A program made the translations under genes and the position numbers. From Xenorhabdus miraniensis (GTDB lineage Bacteria; Pseudomonadota; Gammaproteobacteria; Enterobacterales; Enterobacteriaceae), in contig NZ_NITZ01000025.1 of assembly GCF_002632615.1 (NCBI RefSeq), forward strand, positions 1-48,102: a stretch of DNA of 48,102 nt. Direction: 5' to 3'. Under the pieces are notes generated by a model. It saw only the letters and a program-made list of their open reading frames with translations, was not told where the DNA came from and did not search any database. Positions 7,051-15,506 of the stretch are shown here, piece by piece (the stretch's first letter is position 1; every line of letters begins with the position of its first letter).

Positions 7051-7066
7051 AGCCAAACGATTGCGC
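7051..7066. promoter_or_regulatory. Weaker PurR-like operator
   Basis: AGCCAAACGATTGCGC matches 12 of 16 positions of the PurR consensus ACGCAAACGTTTGCGT by eye. It lies about 50 bp upstream of a better match before a purine permease gene. Confidence 0.4.
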
Positions 7067-7115
7067 AAGCGAATGGCTGAACTGATGAGTACAGCACGGA
7101 TTTTTTTATCCAGTA

Positions 7116-7131
7116 ACGTAATCGTTTTCGT
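7116..7131. promoter_or_regulatory. PurR-like operator of ghxQ
   Basis: ACGTAATCGTTTTCGT matches the E. coli PurR operator consensus at all but two or three positions and retains the central CG. It is located 77 bp upstream of the ghxQ start, where repression by PurR with hypoxanthine or guanine would make sense. Confidence 0.65.
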
Positions 7132-7207
7132 TGGCGTTCCGTAAGGCAAGGTAGAGAGAGAGTGATAGGTTTTTAGCGAAATAGTCAACAGAAAGCAGGG
7201 GAAAAAC

Positions 7208-8554
7208 ATGTCTGGTACGCAGGCACCAACTCAATGCAAACTCGATAAGTATTTTAAGATTACTGAACGCGGATCGACGGTACGTCAGGAAATTCTCGCT
7301 GGATTAACAACATTTTTGGCGATGGTGTATTCCGTTATTGTAGTACCGGGTATGCTTGGACAAGCCGGATTTCCCCATACTGCCGTATTTATTTCTGTCT
7401 GTTTGGTGACGGCCTTTGGTTCATTATTGATGGGGTTGTGGGTTAATTTGCCGATGGCGGTTGGCTGTGCAATTTCGTTGACTGCATTTACTGCGTTCAG
7501 CTTGGTATTAGGCCAACAGGTGAGTGTTCCTGTGGCGCTGGGAGCTGTTTTCCTGATGGGATGTTTGTTTACGATCATTTCAGTGACAGGGATACGTGCA
7601 TGGATTTTGCGCAATATACCGATGGGAATTGCGCATGGGGCAGGTATTGGTATCGGGCTATTTCTGTTGTTGATTGCAGCAAATGGGGTTGGGCTGGTAA
7701 TTAAGAATCCACATGCAGGTTTACCCGTTGCGTTCGGATCATTGACGGCTTTTCCTGTGCTGATGACGTTATTGGGGTTAGCGGGTATTATTGCTCTGGA
7801 GCGAAAAAAAGTTCCCGGTGGTATTTTGCTGATGATTATTGCAATTTCAATTATCGGTTTGATTTTTGATCCTGCCGTAAGATATCAAGGGTTTTTTAAA
7901 TTTCCTACGTTGGGGGAAGATGGTTTATCCCTGATGTTTAGTATGGATATAATGGGCGCCTTACAGCCTGTGGTGTTACCGAGCGTTCTGGCGTTAATAA
8001 TGACTGCGATATTTGATGCGACAGGAACGATCCGGGCTGTAGCCGGGCAGGCGAATTTATTGGACAAGGGCGGCCAGATTATCAGTGGTGGTAAGGCATT
8101 GACCGCTGATTCTGTCAGCAGTATCTTTGCCGGTGTAGTTGGTTCCTCTCCTGCCTCAGTTTATATCGAATCTGCTGCGGGAACGGCGGCAGGCGGGAAA
8201 ACGGGTTTAACTGCTTCCGTTGTGGGTATTTTGTTCCTGCTGATTTTATTCCTGTCTCCGTTATCGTATTTGGTTCCTGCCTATGCGACAGCTCCTGCTT
8301 TGATGTATGTCGGGTTACTGATGCTGAGTAATGTGCGGAAGCTGAACTTTGATGATTCTATTGATGCGATGTCAGGCTTGTTGTGTGCGGTGTTTATCGT
8401 GCTGACTTGCAATATTGTGACAGGAATTATGCTTGGCTTTAGTGTACTGGTTGTTGGGCGTCTTTTTTCTGGTGAATGGCGTAAGCTGAATATTGGCACG
8501 GTTATTCTTACCATCGTATTAGTGATATTTTATGCCGGAAACTGGGCTATCTAG
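7208..8554 (+). CDS. ghxQ: Guanine/hypoxanthine permease, NCS2 AzgA-like subfamily
   Basis: This 448-residue polytopic inner-membrane protein is a proton-coupled purine base importer. The N-terminus ([21 protein letters not shown]), [19 protein letters not shown], the [12 protein letters not shown] helix and [17 protein letters not shown] follow E. coli GhxQ (YgfQ) almost residue for residue as I remember it, and it is less like AdeP/AdeQ or GhxP. The conserved [16 protein letters not shown] motif is present. AGGGG precedes the ATG by 6 nt. PurR-like boxes upstream and a hairpin downstream suggest a single-gene transcription unit. Function is from family knowledge; preference between guanine, hypoxanthine and adenine is not certain. 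Confidence 0.85.
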   Translation: MSGTQAPTQCKLDKYFKITERGSTVRQEILAGLTTFLAMVYSVIVVPGMLGQAGFPHTAVFISVCLVTAFGSLLMGLWVNLPMAVGCAISLTAFTAFSLVLGQQVSVPVALGAVFLMGCLFTIISVTGIRAWILRNIPMGIAHGAGIGIGLFLLLIAANGVGLVIKNPHAGLPVAFGSLTAFPVLMTLLGLAGIIALERKKVPGGILLMIIAISIIGLIFDPAVRYQGFFKFPTLGEDGLSLMFSMDIMGALQPVVLPSVLALIMTAIFDATGTIRAVAGQANLLDKGGQIISGGKALTADSVSSIFAGVVGSSPASVYIESAAGTAAGGKTGLTASVVGILFLLILFLSPLSYLVPAYATAPALMYVGLLMLSNVRKLNFDDSIDAMSGLLCAVFIVLTCNIVTGIMLGFSVLVVGRLFSGEWRKLNIGTVILTIVLVIFYAGNWAI

Positions 8555-8593
8555 TTGGTTCTACGAACTGGGGTTATTTAGCCTAACTGAGAG

Positions 8594-8624
8594 AGGGATG
8601 AAGCGGAGATACTTCATCCCTTTC
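8594..8624. terminator. Hairpin terminator between ghxQ and the acylase gene
   Basis: AGGGATGAAG pairs perfectly with CTTCATCCCT across an 8-nt loop and is followed by TT. It lies between convergent genes and may act on both. Confidence 0.65.
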
Positions 8625-8673
8625 AATCACAACGACATGTTTCTTCACAAAAACACTTTCACGAAATACCTTT

Positions 8674-11124
8674 TTAATCTGTCAAAATCAAACGTTGATA
8701 ATTTGGATCTGCGATAATCTCTGATTCTTTAAATGGCAGGCGTAACCATTGCTTCGCCTTATACGAGCGAGTGGCATCGTTATAGTGAGGGGAAGCAGGA
8801 TCATCTGACAATGAGGTTAATAATAAAGTATAAGCCTCCACTTTATTATGTGGGAAGCTAATAAGCTGTAAGTAACTATTGCCAACAATCTTGGTCTTTT
8901 CTCCACCGATATTTTTTATACAGGCGATAGTGAAATAGCCAATTTCACTACAGCCACCATATAAAGGAATACGATGCTTTTCTCGTGATAAATATAAATA
9001 GTCACCCCGTTGGGCATTCAGGGCTAACCCACGGTGATTTAGATCCAGCACGGTGGCTCCCAGAGCTTGTCGGAGTGTTTCAGTGATATCAGCATGTAAT
9101 TTACGCGGCGTATTTAATGGGTCATTTTTGTTAAAGGGAATGGCAAATAAAACATGATCCGGTAAATTCAATAGCCGGTTCCAAACACCATCCCAGATAT
9201 GAGCACCCCGCGCGGTGAGATTACCACTATTATCCCAAGCCTTCAGGATATGGCAGGCTTGAGTTACATCAACGCGTTGTGGTGAAGAATAGGTTGTGTC
9301 ATTCAAAGCATCATGTTTTACATCGATCAACGGTGAATGACAGACTCTCTCTAACAGTTCGGATTTGAACAGTTCAGCGGTCAGAACACGGCTGTCCAAT
9401 ACCATTTTCTGGAGTACGTCATGGTTGATGTATTTCCCCGGAGATTGATCCCGGCCTTTCAAATGTTCTTGTATCATGATATGGCCTAAACGCGTACGCA
9501 TACTGACAGGTTCATTACTATCAGGGCCAAAGATAACAGGGTAGCCAGTCAATGGTGATTGGGGATTGGTAAGCCAATAACTGTCGTTCATGTTGGCGAC
9601 ATAATCAGTGCGCATCAAACTGGGCATTCGTGCCGGGCCTATGGCACCTGCCTGAGCTGAATCGGGATCACTTTGCCAATCGCAGAAGCTGCGCGAACCG
9701 TCAAAAAATGGGATAGCAGGCGATAATTGATTAGCCAAGGCTTGGCGTGACTCAGTAGTACAGATTTTCTCCTGCTCAGGGGAAACATTGGGCACAACTC
9801 CTATATCTGCATACCAGGCTTTATCGCTGTCACGTCCAACGGCTACGGTATTCACCCAAGGCATAGAAGCTTCTTGCTGTTGAATGGCAACGAATTCTTC
9901 AAGAGAACGGGTTTGGCCCCAGCGCAGCCAGTTCCGCCATAAGCGAAAATTTTCTTGATTGATATCGCGGATCGCAAATGCTTTTTTTGTATCCCAACGT
10001 AATGGGGGAATGTTCACCAGCGGGCCGTATTCTGATTTATACAAGGTACGGGTAATAGGGGTCAACGTGCCAGAATCTTGCTTAACCTGAACTGTAATGG
10101 TATTGGCTTGCATTTTTATTATCTTGCCATCACGGAGGTAACTTGATGGATCATCAGGCGCCAAACTGAGTTCGTAAAAACCCATGCGAGCGGCTGTCGA
10201 GACGGTGTGGCTCCACGCAATATTCTCGTTAAAGCCAATTTGGATGAGGGGGATACCTAAAAACGCCACACCACTGACATTGATTTCTCCGGGGATTGTA
10301 AGCTGAGCCTGATAAAAACGATCTGGGCTAAACCAATACCAATGCGGGTTACCAAATAACAGCGGAGAGTCTGAATTGGTGGCTTGTGTGCCAAATCCAT
10401 AGATATTACTGCCGATGCCTTCACTCACTAAGCTGTCCAAATGAAATGAAGCTATCGACATGGTGGATTCTGAATCTGAAATGTCCGTAGCTGGTAATGC
10501 GGCAGGAGGTTGGGCGTTGACAATATTGGTCAACATACGGGTATATCCCTTTGCAAAACCGATGGCATACATGCGTCGATAAATATCCTGCTCACTGATT
10601 GGCTGAATCCAGTCCTTATTACGACAAGCCTGATGAACGGTCGGGTGGAGAGGTAATTCGTGAAGGTATCGGTTATAACCGGCAGTGAAACCGGCAACAA
10701 GCTGTTTGATTTTTTCAGGCTGGGCCTGAATCATGCGTTCCAGCATATCTTCTGAAAGAATATGGCGGTGATAAAAATCAGAATCTAAATTTTTCACTCT
10801 ATCCGTTAATCCCTCATAAACCAGTGTGGCTTGTCCCCCAAAATATCGGGAACGTTCACCACGGTAAGTCAGAAAGGAATCTGCCATAGTACAAAGATTG
10901 TCTTGTGTCTGGACATAACCATAGCCATAACCCAATCCAACCCAATTTTTTGCTTTAATATGCGGAACCCCGAAACTGGTACGGCGTATTTCTGCATAGG
11001 TATCCAAATGACGATTAGCCTGCTTCGTGGGGACATGATGAAGGCAGGCACTTAATAAGCTTGAGAGTACAATCAAAGTAAACACTTTAAGGCAGGTTTT
11101 TATTTTTATCGTTTCAAATATCAT
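8674..11124 (-). CDS. Lipoprotein acylase of the penicillin amidase / AHL acylase family
   Basis: This 816-residue Ntn-hydrolase precursor is read from ATG 11124, chosen because GAGGA lies just before it. An in-frame TTG lies 18 nt upstream. Residues 1-27 are a lipoprotein signal with lipobox LSAC (Cys27), so it is probably anchored in the envelope. The alpha chain part carries FGVPHI-A and YGYGYVQTQDNLC. The autocatalytic cleavage site is GIG|SNIYGFG with the nucleophile Ser at about residue 239. The beta chain has FGNPHWYWF, GVAFLGIPLIQIGFNENIAWSHTVS, all family signatures. Relatives (PvdQ, QuiP, penicillin G acylase) cleave acyl groups from amides. The substrate is unknown; AHL, peptide precursor or antibiotic deacylation are possible. 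Confidence 0.85.
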   Translation of the reverse strand: MIFETIKIKTCLKVFTLIVLSSLLSACLHHVPTKQANRHLDTYAEIRRTSFGVPHIKAKNWVGLGYGYGYVQTQDNLCTMADSFLTYRGERSRYFGGQATLVYEGLTDRVKNLDSDFYHRHILSEDMLERMIQAQPEKIKQLVAGFTAGYNRYLHELPLHPTVHQACRNKDWIQPISEQDIYRRMYAIGFAKGYTRMLTNIVNAQPPAALPATDISDSESTMSIASFHLDSLVSEGIGSNIYGFGTQATNSDSPLLFGNPHWYWFSPDRFYQAQLTIPGEINVSGVAFLGIPLIQIGFNENIAWSHTVSTAARMGFYELSLAPDDPSSYLRDGKIIKMQANTITVQVKQDSGTLTPITRTLYKSEYGPLVNIPPLRWDTKKAFAIRDINQENFRLWRNWLRWGQTRSLEEFVAIQQQEASMPWVNTVAVGRDSDKAWYADIGVVPNVSPEQEKICTTESRQALANQLSPAIPFFDGSRSFCDWQSDPDSAQAGAIGPARMPSLMRTDYVANMNDSYWLTNPQSPLTGYPVIFGPDSNEPVSMRTRLGHIMIQEHLKGRDQSPGKYINHDVLQKMVLDSRVLTAELFKSELLERVCHSPLIDVKHDALNDTTYSSPQRVDVTQACHILKAWDNSGNLTARGAHIWDGVWNRLLNLPDHVLFAIPFNKNDPLNTPRKLHADITETLRQALGATVLDLNHRGLALNAQRGDYLYLSREKHRIPLYGGCSEIGYFTIACIKNIGGEKTKIVGNSYLQLISFPHNKVEAYTLLLTSLSDDPASPHYNDATRSYKAKQWLRLPFKESEIIADPNYQRLILTD

Positions 11125-11983
11125 GTTACTTTTCCTCAACAATTATTAATATTCAGTCAATAATTTTCTTTCGTGGTTGTAGTGGCTTTGAATAAATCTG
11201 ACCGACATGCTTTACGTGAGGTTTCTGAGTGATTAGGAATAAAACGCTTATCCTTAGTACAAAAACACTATTATTTTTCTCCATTAGATTAATTTGATAT
11301 TGAAAGTAATGGTTATTTGGGGCTTCAGATAAAAAAATCATATTTTCGGGATAGCGCATTTTATAGCTCCCTTTTTATATTTCTTTGATAACTGATAAAA
11401 TAAAAATTAAATGCTGATATAGTACCGAATCGTTTTTAATTAAACTGGGTCTATTAGTTATTAGCGTTTTTTGATTGTTTTGTATATTTTAATTTAAAAA
11501 GTGGTTGTTGTTTTTTTGTTAAAATCAAATTCAGGTATGGAATTAAATTTACTTTATTAAACTAACTATTGTTACTAATCAATTTTCATTGTGTTAAAAA
11601 TATCTAGCTCTTATTGAATTTAAGAAGAAATAATGGTGAGCCTGCTCCAGAAACTCAGGAAGAGATGGAGGCATCTGCATGGAGGTTTGTTGTCGAATTT
11701 TCAAAATAAGTTGAAACATTAATAAAATAATTGAGGGTTCTCCTGGAAGCTTGAAGGTGCTTCTTTACTACCGGACACATTTCAAAATGTGCTAATTTTT
11801 CACCAAACTCTTGCCGATAAGTATAAAATGAACAAATGACTTGTTGGTCATTGATTCATAATGTGATTGTTTTTTGATTTTCTTGAATAACTGCAATATT
11901 TATGCTTATTAGCGCTGTTATTAAAAGTAAAAAACAGTCACAATCTTTTCACCGACGGATTTTTGGCAATTTGTAAGGGTAAC
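11125..11983. other. AT-rich 860-bp region with a small coding remnant
   Basis: No intact gene is supported. The promoters of the acylase gene (minus) and of the antiporter gene (plus) must be here. A 68-codon minus-strand frame at 11359-11153 has no ribosome site and an unlikely composition. A short plus-strand coding remnant at 11608-11709 is listed separately. The remaining DNA, especially 11380-11620, is plain AT-rich sequence. Confidence 0.5.
11608..11709 (+). pseudogene. Possible C-terminal coding remnant
   Basis: The frame reads NNGEPAPETQEEMEASAWR then FVVEFSK and stop, preceded by a stop codon at 11605-11607. The acidic, natural-looking sequence and higher GC content than its surroundings suggest the end of a lost gene. 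There is no start codon or ribosome site except a poor TTG. I do not recognise the family. Confidence 0.3.
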
Positions 11984-13633
11984 ATGGAAATATTCTTTAC
12001 TATCTTGATATTGATTTTGGTGGTGTCAGTTTCTGGTGTTCTTACTAAAATGATTCCGTTCCGTGTCCCCTTGCCTATAGTGCAAATAGCAATGGGAGCA
12101 CTGCTCGCCTGGCCTCATTTTGGTTTACACGTTACTTTCGATCCAGAATTATTCCTCGTTTTACTTATCCCTCCTTTGTTGTTTGTTGATGGTTGGAAAA
12201 CACCGACCAGAGAGTTTTTCCAGCATGGACGTGAAATTGTTATTTTAGTTTTAGTATTGGTATTAGTGACAGTTGCCGGTATTGGCTATTTAATTCACTG
12301 GTTACTGCCGAGTATCTCACTTATTGCTGCTTTTGCACTGGCGGCAGTATTATCACCTACTGATGCGGTTGCATTATCATCAATTGTTGGAAAAGGGCGT
12401 ATTCCTAAGAATATGATGAGCATACTGGAAGGCGAAGCATTGATGAATGATGCTTCTGGTCTGGTGGCTCTGAAATTTGCTGTGGCAATTGCCATGGGAA
12501 CGATGGCCTTTACCGTCACTGGTGCAACGATGAAGTTTTTCTTAGTTGCGCTTGGTGGATTGGCTTCCGGTATTGCTGTCACATTGATATATAGTAAATC
12601 TCTCCGACTGATGAGTCGCTGGAGTGGTGATGATCCTGCAACTCAAATCATGTTCATGATGTTGTTGCCATTCGCTTCCTACATGATTGCTGAACATATC
12701 GGTGTATCCGGTATTCTGGCAGCAGTGGCTGCGGGTATGACGATCAGTAAAGCAGGGGTGATCCGTAATGCACCACTGGATATGCGTCTGCGTGCTGATA
12801 GCGTATGGGGAATGCTGGCCTTCGTCTTCAATGGCCTTGTATTCATCATGCTGGGGCTGCAATTACCGGGTATTTGGGAAACCTCTGTCGCTCAGGCTGA
12901 ACTTGATCCGCAAGTTGAAACGTGGATGCTGTTCTCTGCCGTAGGTATCATTTACGTAGCGTTGGTATTACTGCGGTTTGCTTGGTTGTGGCTGATGAAA
13001 AATAGCAGCAGAGTATTAATGAAGAAGAAACCGCTGGAGTTTGCTTCTTACACAACCCGTGAATTGTGGTTGGCTTCGTTTGCCGGTGTTCGCGGTGCAA
13101 TTACACTGGCGGGTGCGTTGTCTATTCCTCTCTTTTTACCGGATGGTGATCCGTTCCCGGCTCGTTATCAGTTGGTTTTCATTTCAGCGGGTGTGATTCT
13201 GCTCTCCCTGTTTATGGGGGTTATCGCTTTACCTTTGTTGCTTCGTGGCATGAAAGTGGGTGATAAATTGGCGGATCTCAATGAAATCAGAATGGCAAAA
13301 GCAGCAATGGCTGAAGTTGCGATTGTCAGTATGAATAAGATGGAAGAACGTTTATCTGCCAGTACGGAAGAGAAACTGGATGCAGAAGACATTAGTGAAA
13401 TCGCTTCCCGGGTTATCGGTTATTTGCGGCGTCGTACTGCGGGTACGGATGAAATCGAACACAATTTGATGGTTGAAGAGCTGGAACGTCGTTTCCGCTT
13501 AACGGCATTAAGGGCTGAGCGAGGAGAACTGTACCATTTGCGTGCAACCCGTAAGATTAGTAATGAAACACTACAATCGCTGCTGCATGATCTGGATTTG
13601 CTCGAAGCGCTTTTAGTGGGGAAAGATCAATAA
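11984..13633 (+). CDS. yjcE: Na+/H+ antiporter of the CPA1 family (YjcE-like)
   Basis: This is a 549-residue monovalent cation/proton antiporter. The start MEIFFTILILILVVSVSG at 11984 is preferred because AAGGG lies before it and it matches the E. coli YjcE N-terminus; an ATG 21 nt upstream is open but lacks a ribosome site. About 12 membrane helices fill residues 1-420, including LLIPPLLFVDGWKTPTREF, AAVLSPTDAVALS and GEALMNDASGLVALKFA (the ND acidic pair of CPA1 ion-binding sites) and the FAGVRGAITLAGALSIPL segment. A hydrophilic regulatory tail follows (residues 425-549, ending HLRATRKISNETLQSLLHDLDLLEALL). It probably handles sodium and pH homeostasis. yigM follows 23 bp downstream and may be co-transcribed. 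Confidence 0.9.
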   Translation: MEIFFTILILILVVSVSGVLTKMIPFRVPLPIVQIAMGALLAWPHFGLHVTFDPELFLVLLIPPLLFVDGWKTPTREFFQHGREIVILVLVLVLVTVAGIGYLIHWLLPSISLIAAFALAAVLSPTDAVALSSIVGKGRIPKNMMSILEGEALMNDASGLVALKFAVAIAMGTMAFTVTGATMKFFLVALGGLASGIAVTLIYSKSLRLMSRWSGDDPATQIMFMMLLPFASYMIAEHIGVSGILAAVAAGMTISKAGVIRNAPLDMRLRADSVWGMLAFVFNGLVFIMLGLQLPGIWETSVAQAELDPQVETWMLFSAVGIIYVALVLLRFAWLWLMKNSSRVLMKKKPLEFASYTTRELWLASFAGVRGAITLAGALSIPLFLPDGDPFPARYQLVFISAGVILLSLFMGVIALPLLLRGMKVGDKLADLNEIRMAKAAMAEVAIVSMNKMEERLSASTEEKLDAEDISEIASRVIGYLRRRTAGTDEIEHNLMVEELERRFRLTALRAERGELYHLRATRKISNETLQSLLHDLDLLEALLVGKDQ

Positions 13634-13656
13634 GGGTAGGTAAAGACGAATAAATT

Positions 13657-14556
13657 ATGTGGCTGTTAACAATCACAACCTTTTTGTGGGCCGCTTCATT
13701 TAGCCTGATCGGTGTCTATCTCGCTGGTCAGGTTGATAGCTGGTTTTCAGTTCTTGTCAGGGTAGTGCTGGCGGCAATGGTGTTTTTGCCATTTTTGCGC
13801 TGGCGTGGTCTATCATTGAAAGTTATTTCACTGTATATGGCCGTCGGTGCTTGTCAGCTTGGTGTGATGTACTTATTTGTGTTTCATGCCTATCACTACC
13901 TGACTGTTGCGGAGTTTTTGCTGTTTACCATCATGACGCCGCTTTATGTCACATTGATTTATGATTTGATGGGACGCCAGCGGCTGCGTTGGGGGTATGC
14001 GCTGAGTTCTTTGCTGGCTGTGGCTGGCGCAGCGATTATTCGTTATGACCGATTGAGTGAATCTTTTTGGGTTGGTTTGGTACTGGTGCAATTGGCGAAT
14101 ATTTTCTTTGCGATGGGGCAGGTTGGGTATAAGCGTTTGATGGAGGTCCATCCAATTCCACAGCGAGTGGCGTTTTCATGGTTCTATCTGGGCGCTTGTG
14201 TTGTTGCCATCATCGGCTGGCTGATGTTTGGTGATCCGCAAAAGTTACCGACAACTCAGATACAGTGGGGCGTCCTGATTTGGCTGGGAATTGGTGCATC
14301 AGGCATTGGTTACTTCATGTGGAACTATGGCGCAACCCAAGTGGATGCCGGAACACTGGCAATTATGAACAATATGCTGGTTCCGGCCGGGTTGTTGGTC
14401 AATTTTGCAATTTGGCAGCAGCATCCTGATTGGCTGAGTTTTACCATTGGAGGCAGCCTGATTGTTGCATCGCTTTGGGTGCATCACCGCTGGATACTGA
14501 AACCCGTTTCACAAAAGGCAAATTGTCCACCGCGTGTTGGCGAGCAGAACGAATAA
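13657..14556 (+). CDS. yigM: Biotin transporter YigM/BioP, EamA family
   Basis: This 299-residue carboxylate/amine transporter has about ten membrane helices and two EamA repeats. It starts [25 protein letters not shown]. coli YigM lies at the same place, next to and convergent with metR, and is reported to import biotin. The C-terminal part from about residue 262 is encoded opposite the 3' end of metR: the two genes overlap by 116 bp tail to tail. The last 20 or so residues ([18 protein letters not shown]) are hydrophilic, beyond the membrane domain. No strong ribosome site is seen, so it may depend on translation from yjcE. Confidence 0.85.
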   Translation: MWLLTITTFLWAASFSLIGVYLAGQVDSWFSVLVRVVLAAMVFLPFLRWRGLSLKVISLYMAVGACQLGVMYLFVFHAYHYLTVAEFLLFTIMTPLYVTLIYDLMGRQRLRWGYALSSLLAVAGAAIIRYDRLSESFWVGLVLVQLANIFFAMGQVGYKRLMEVHPIPQRVAFSWFYLGACVVAIIGWLMFGDPQKLPTTQIQWGVLIWLGIGASGIGYFMWNYGATQVDAGTLAIMNNMLVPAGLLVNFAIWQQHPDWLSFTIGGSLIVASLWVHHRWILKPVSQKANCPPRVGEQNE

Positions 14557-15397
14557 ACGTATCAATGGCAGGTTGACGCTGTTCTCCTTCCCGGTTGGCA
14601 GCGTACAATCTGCTCCATAACCCTTCCCCTAACGTTTGGGTCACAACCAACCCCTGCCTTTCGAATGTTTCCACTGCCCAATGTGGTAATGCAGCAATAC
14701 CCAAACGGGCCGCCACCATTTGGATCAGCAATAGCGTATTATCAACAGCTTTCAATGTCGGAGTGACATCCGCAGGTTCGAGAAAACGCCGCCAGATATC
14801 AAACCGTTGCCGCTGAACGGGATAAATCAATAGGAGCTCAGAAGCAAGATCTTGCGGATGGATATCTTGTTTATTTGCCAGAGGATGATCCGGCGCGATC
14901 ACCAGTTTTACTTCATAATCAAACAGTGGAGTGTAGTGCAGATTACTGTCCGCAATGATGTCTGATGTCAGAACGATATCCAATTCTCTCTTTTGCAGAG
15001 CAGGCTGAGGATCAAACGTTACACCGGATTCAAAATCCACGTTAACTTGTGGCCAGCTTTCACGAAAACGCTTAAGTGCGGGTGTCAGCCATTGAATACA
15101 ACTATGGCATTCAATGGCAATGCGTAGATTTGTCTCTTCTGGTTCATTACATTCACGCAGGGAAGCCGTAATCAAGGGCAATACTTGTTCCGCCAGTCTT
15201 AATAATATTTCTCCCTGGGGCGTTAACCGCAGAGGCTGGCTTTTACGAATGAATAGCTTAAATCCCAGCCGATGCTCTAATTCACTGAATTGATGAGAAA
15301 GGGCAGATTGCGTCTGATGAAGATAATTTGCAGCCGCCGCCAACGATCCACAATGGTTCAGTGCTTGTAGTGTTTTGAGATGTTTTATTTCGATCAT
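14441..15397 (-). CDS. metR: LysR-type regulator of methionine biosynthesis MetR
   Basis: This 318-residue LysR regulator, with homocysteine as co-effector in E. coli, activates metE and other met genes. The winged HTH is in residues 1-60 ([37 protein letters not shown] by parts), and the substrate-binding domain covers about 90-295 ([33 protein letters not shown]). The length equals E. coli MetR. It is divergent from metE with the classical shared control region, and its start codon overlaps a perfect MetR box. Its 3' end overlaps yigM on the other strand by 116 bp. Confidence 0.97.
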   Translation of the reverse strand: MIEIKHLKTLQALNHCGSLAAAANYLHQTQSALSHQFSELEHRLGFKLFIRKSQPLRLTPQGEILLRLAEQVLPLITASLRECNEPEETNLRIAIECHSCIQWLTPALKRFRESWPQVNVDFESGVTFDPQPALQKRELDIVLTSDIIADSNLHYTPLFDYEVKLVIAPDHPLANKQDIHPQDLASELLLIYPVQRQRFDIWRRFLEPADVTPTLKAVDNTLLLIQMVAARLGIAALPHWAVETFERQGLVVTQTLGEGLWSRLYAANREGEQRQPAIDTFIRSARQHAVDNLPFVKRVSVSSGDAPKAMQQSGCLQW

Positions 15398-15409
15398 GAA
15401 AAACCTTCA
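15397..15409. promoter_or_regulatory. MetR binding site
   Basis: TGAA-AAACC-TTCA is an exact match to the TGAAN5TTCA MetR consensus. It overlaps the metR start codon, so it may serve autoregulation as well as metE activation. Confidence 0.7.
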
Positions 15410-15461
15410 AGTTGATAATGAATAAATTGCGCTTGTGGTTTATACACTACATGTTGATTAT

Positions 15462-15485
15462 AGAAGTGTAAACATCTAGACGGCT
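15462..15485. promoter_or_regulatory. Three tandem MetJ boxes before metE
   Basis: Adjacent octamers AGAAGTGT, AAACATCT and AGACGGCT match the AGACGTCT met box at 6, 6 and 7 of 8 positions. MetJ with S-adenosylmethionine binds such head-to-tail boxes cooperatively. They end 21 bp before the metE ATG. Confidence 0.7.
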
Positions 15486-15506
15486 AAAAATTTCACGGGT
15501 GATAAC

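Larger units (their letters stand above)
6599..7207. other. Intergenic region between the T6SS island and ghxQ
   Basis: On the minus strand, 6715-6611 can encode a 34-residue peptide starting MTNELIGKWKAFCWGY, ending 12 bp before the 79-residue gene. It has no ribosome site and may be a decayed gene end. The stretch also holds a 30-bp perfect palindrome, an AT-rich part (6760-6960) with no gene, and two PurR-like boxes before ghxQ. Confidence 0.4.

Noticed and set aside
7285..7614. 109-codon minus-strand frame opposite ghxQ
   Set aside because: It lies fully inside a well-supported permease gene; its residues are a shadow of hydrophobic codons, with no ribosome site.
8532..8717. 61-codon plus-strand frame after ghxQ
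   Set aside because: It overlaps the ghxQ end and the terminator hairpin and has no ribosome site.
11153..11359. 68-codon minus-strand frame upstream of the acylase gene
   Set aside because: No ribosome site, patchy composition, no recognisable domain; more likely AT-rich intergenic DNA.
12295..12862. Two minus-strand frames of 95 and 106 codons inside yjcE
   Set aside because: Antisense shadows of a conserved antiporter gene; composition rich in His, Asn and Thr typical of reverse reading.
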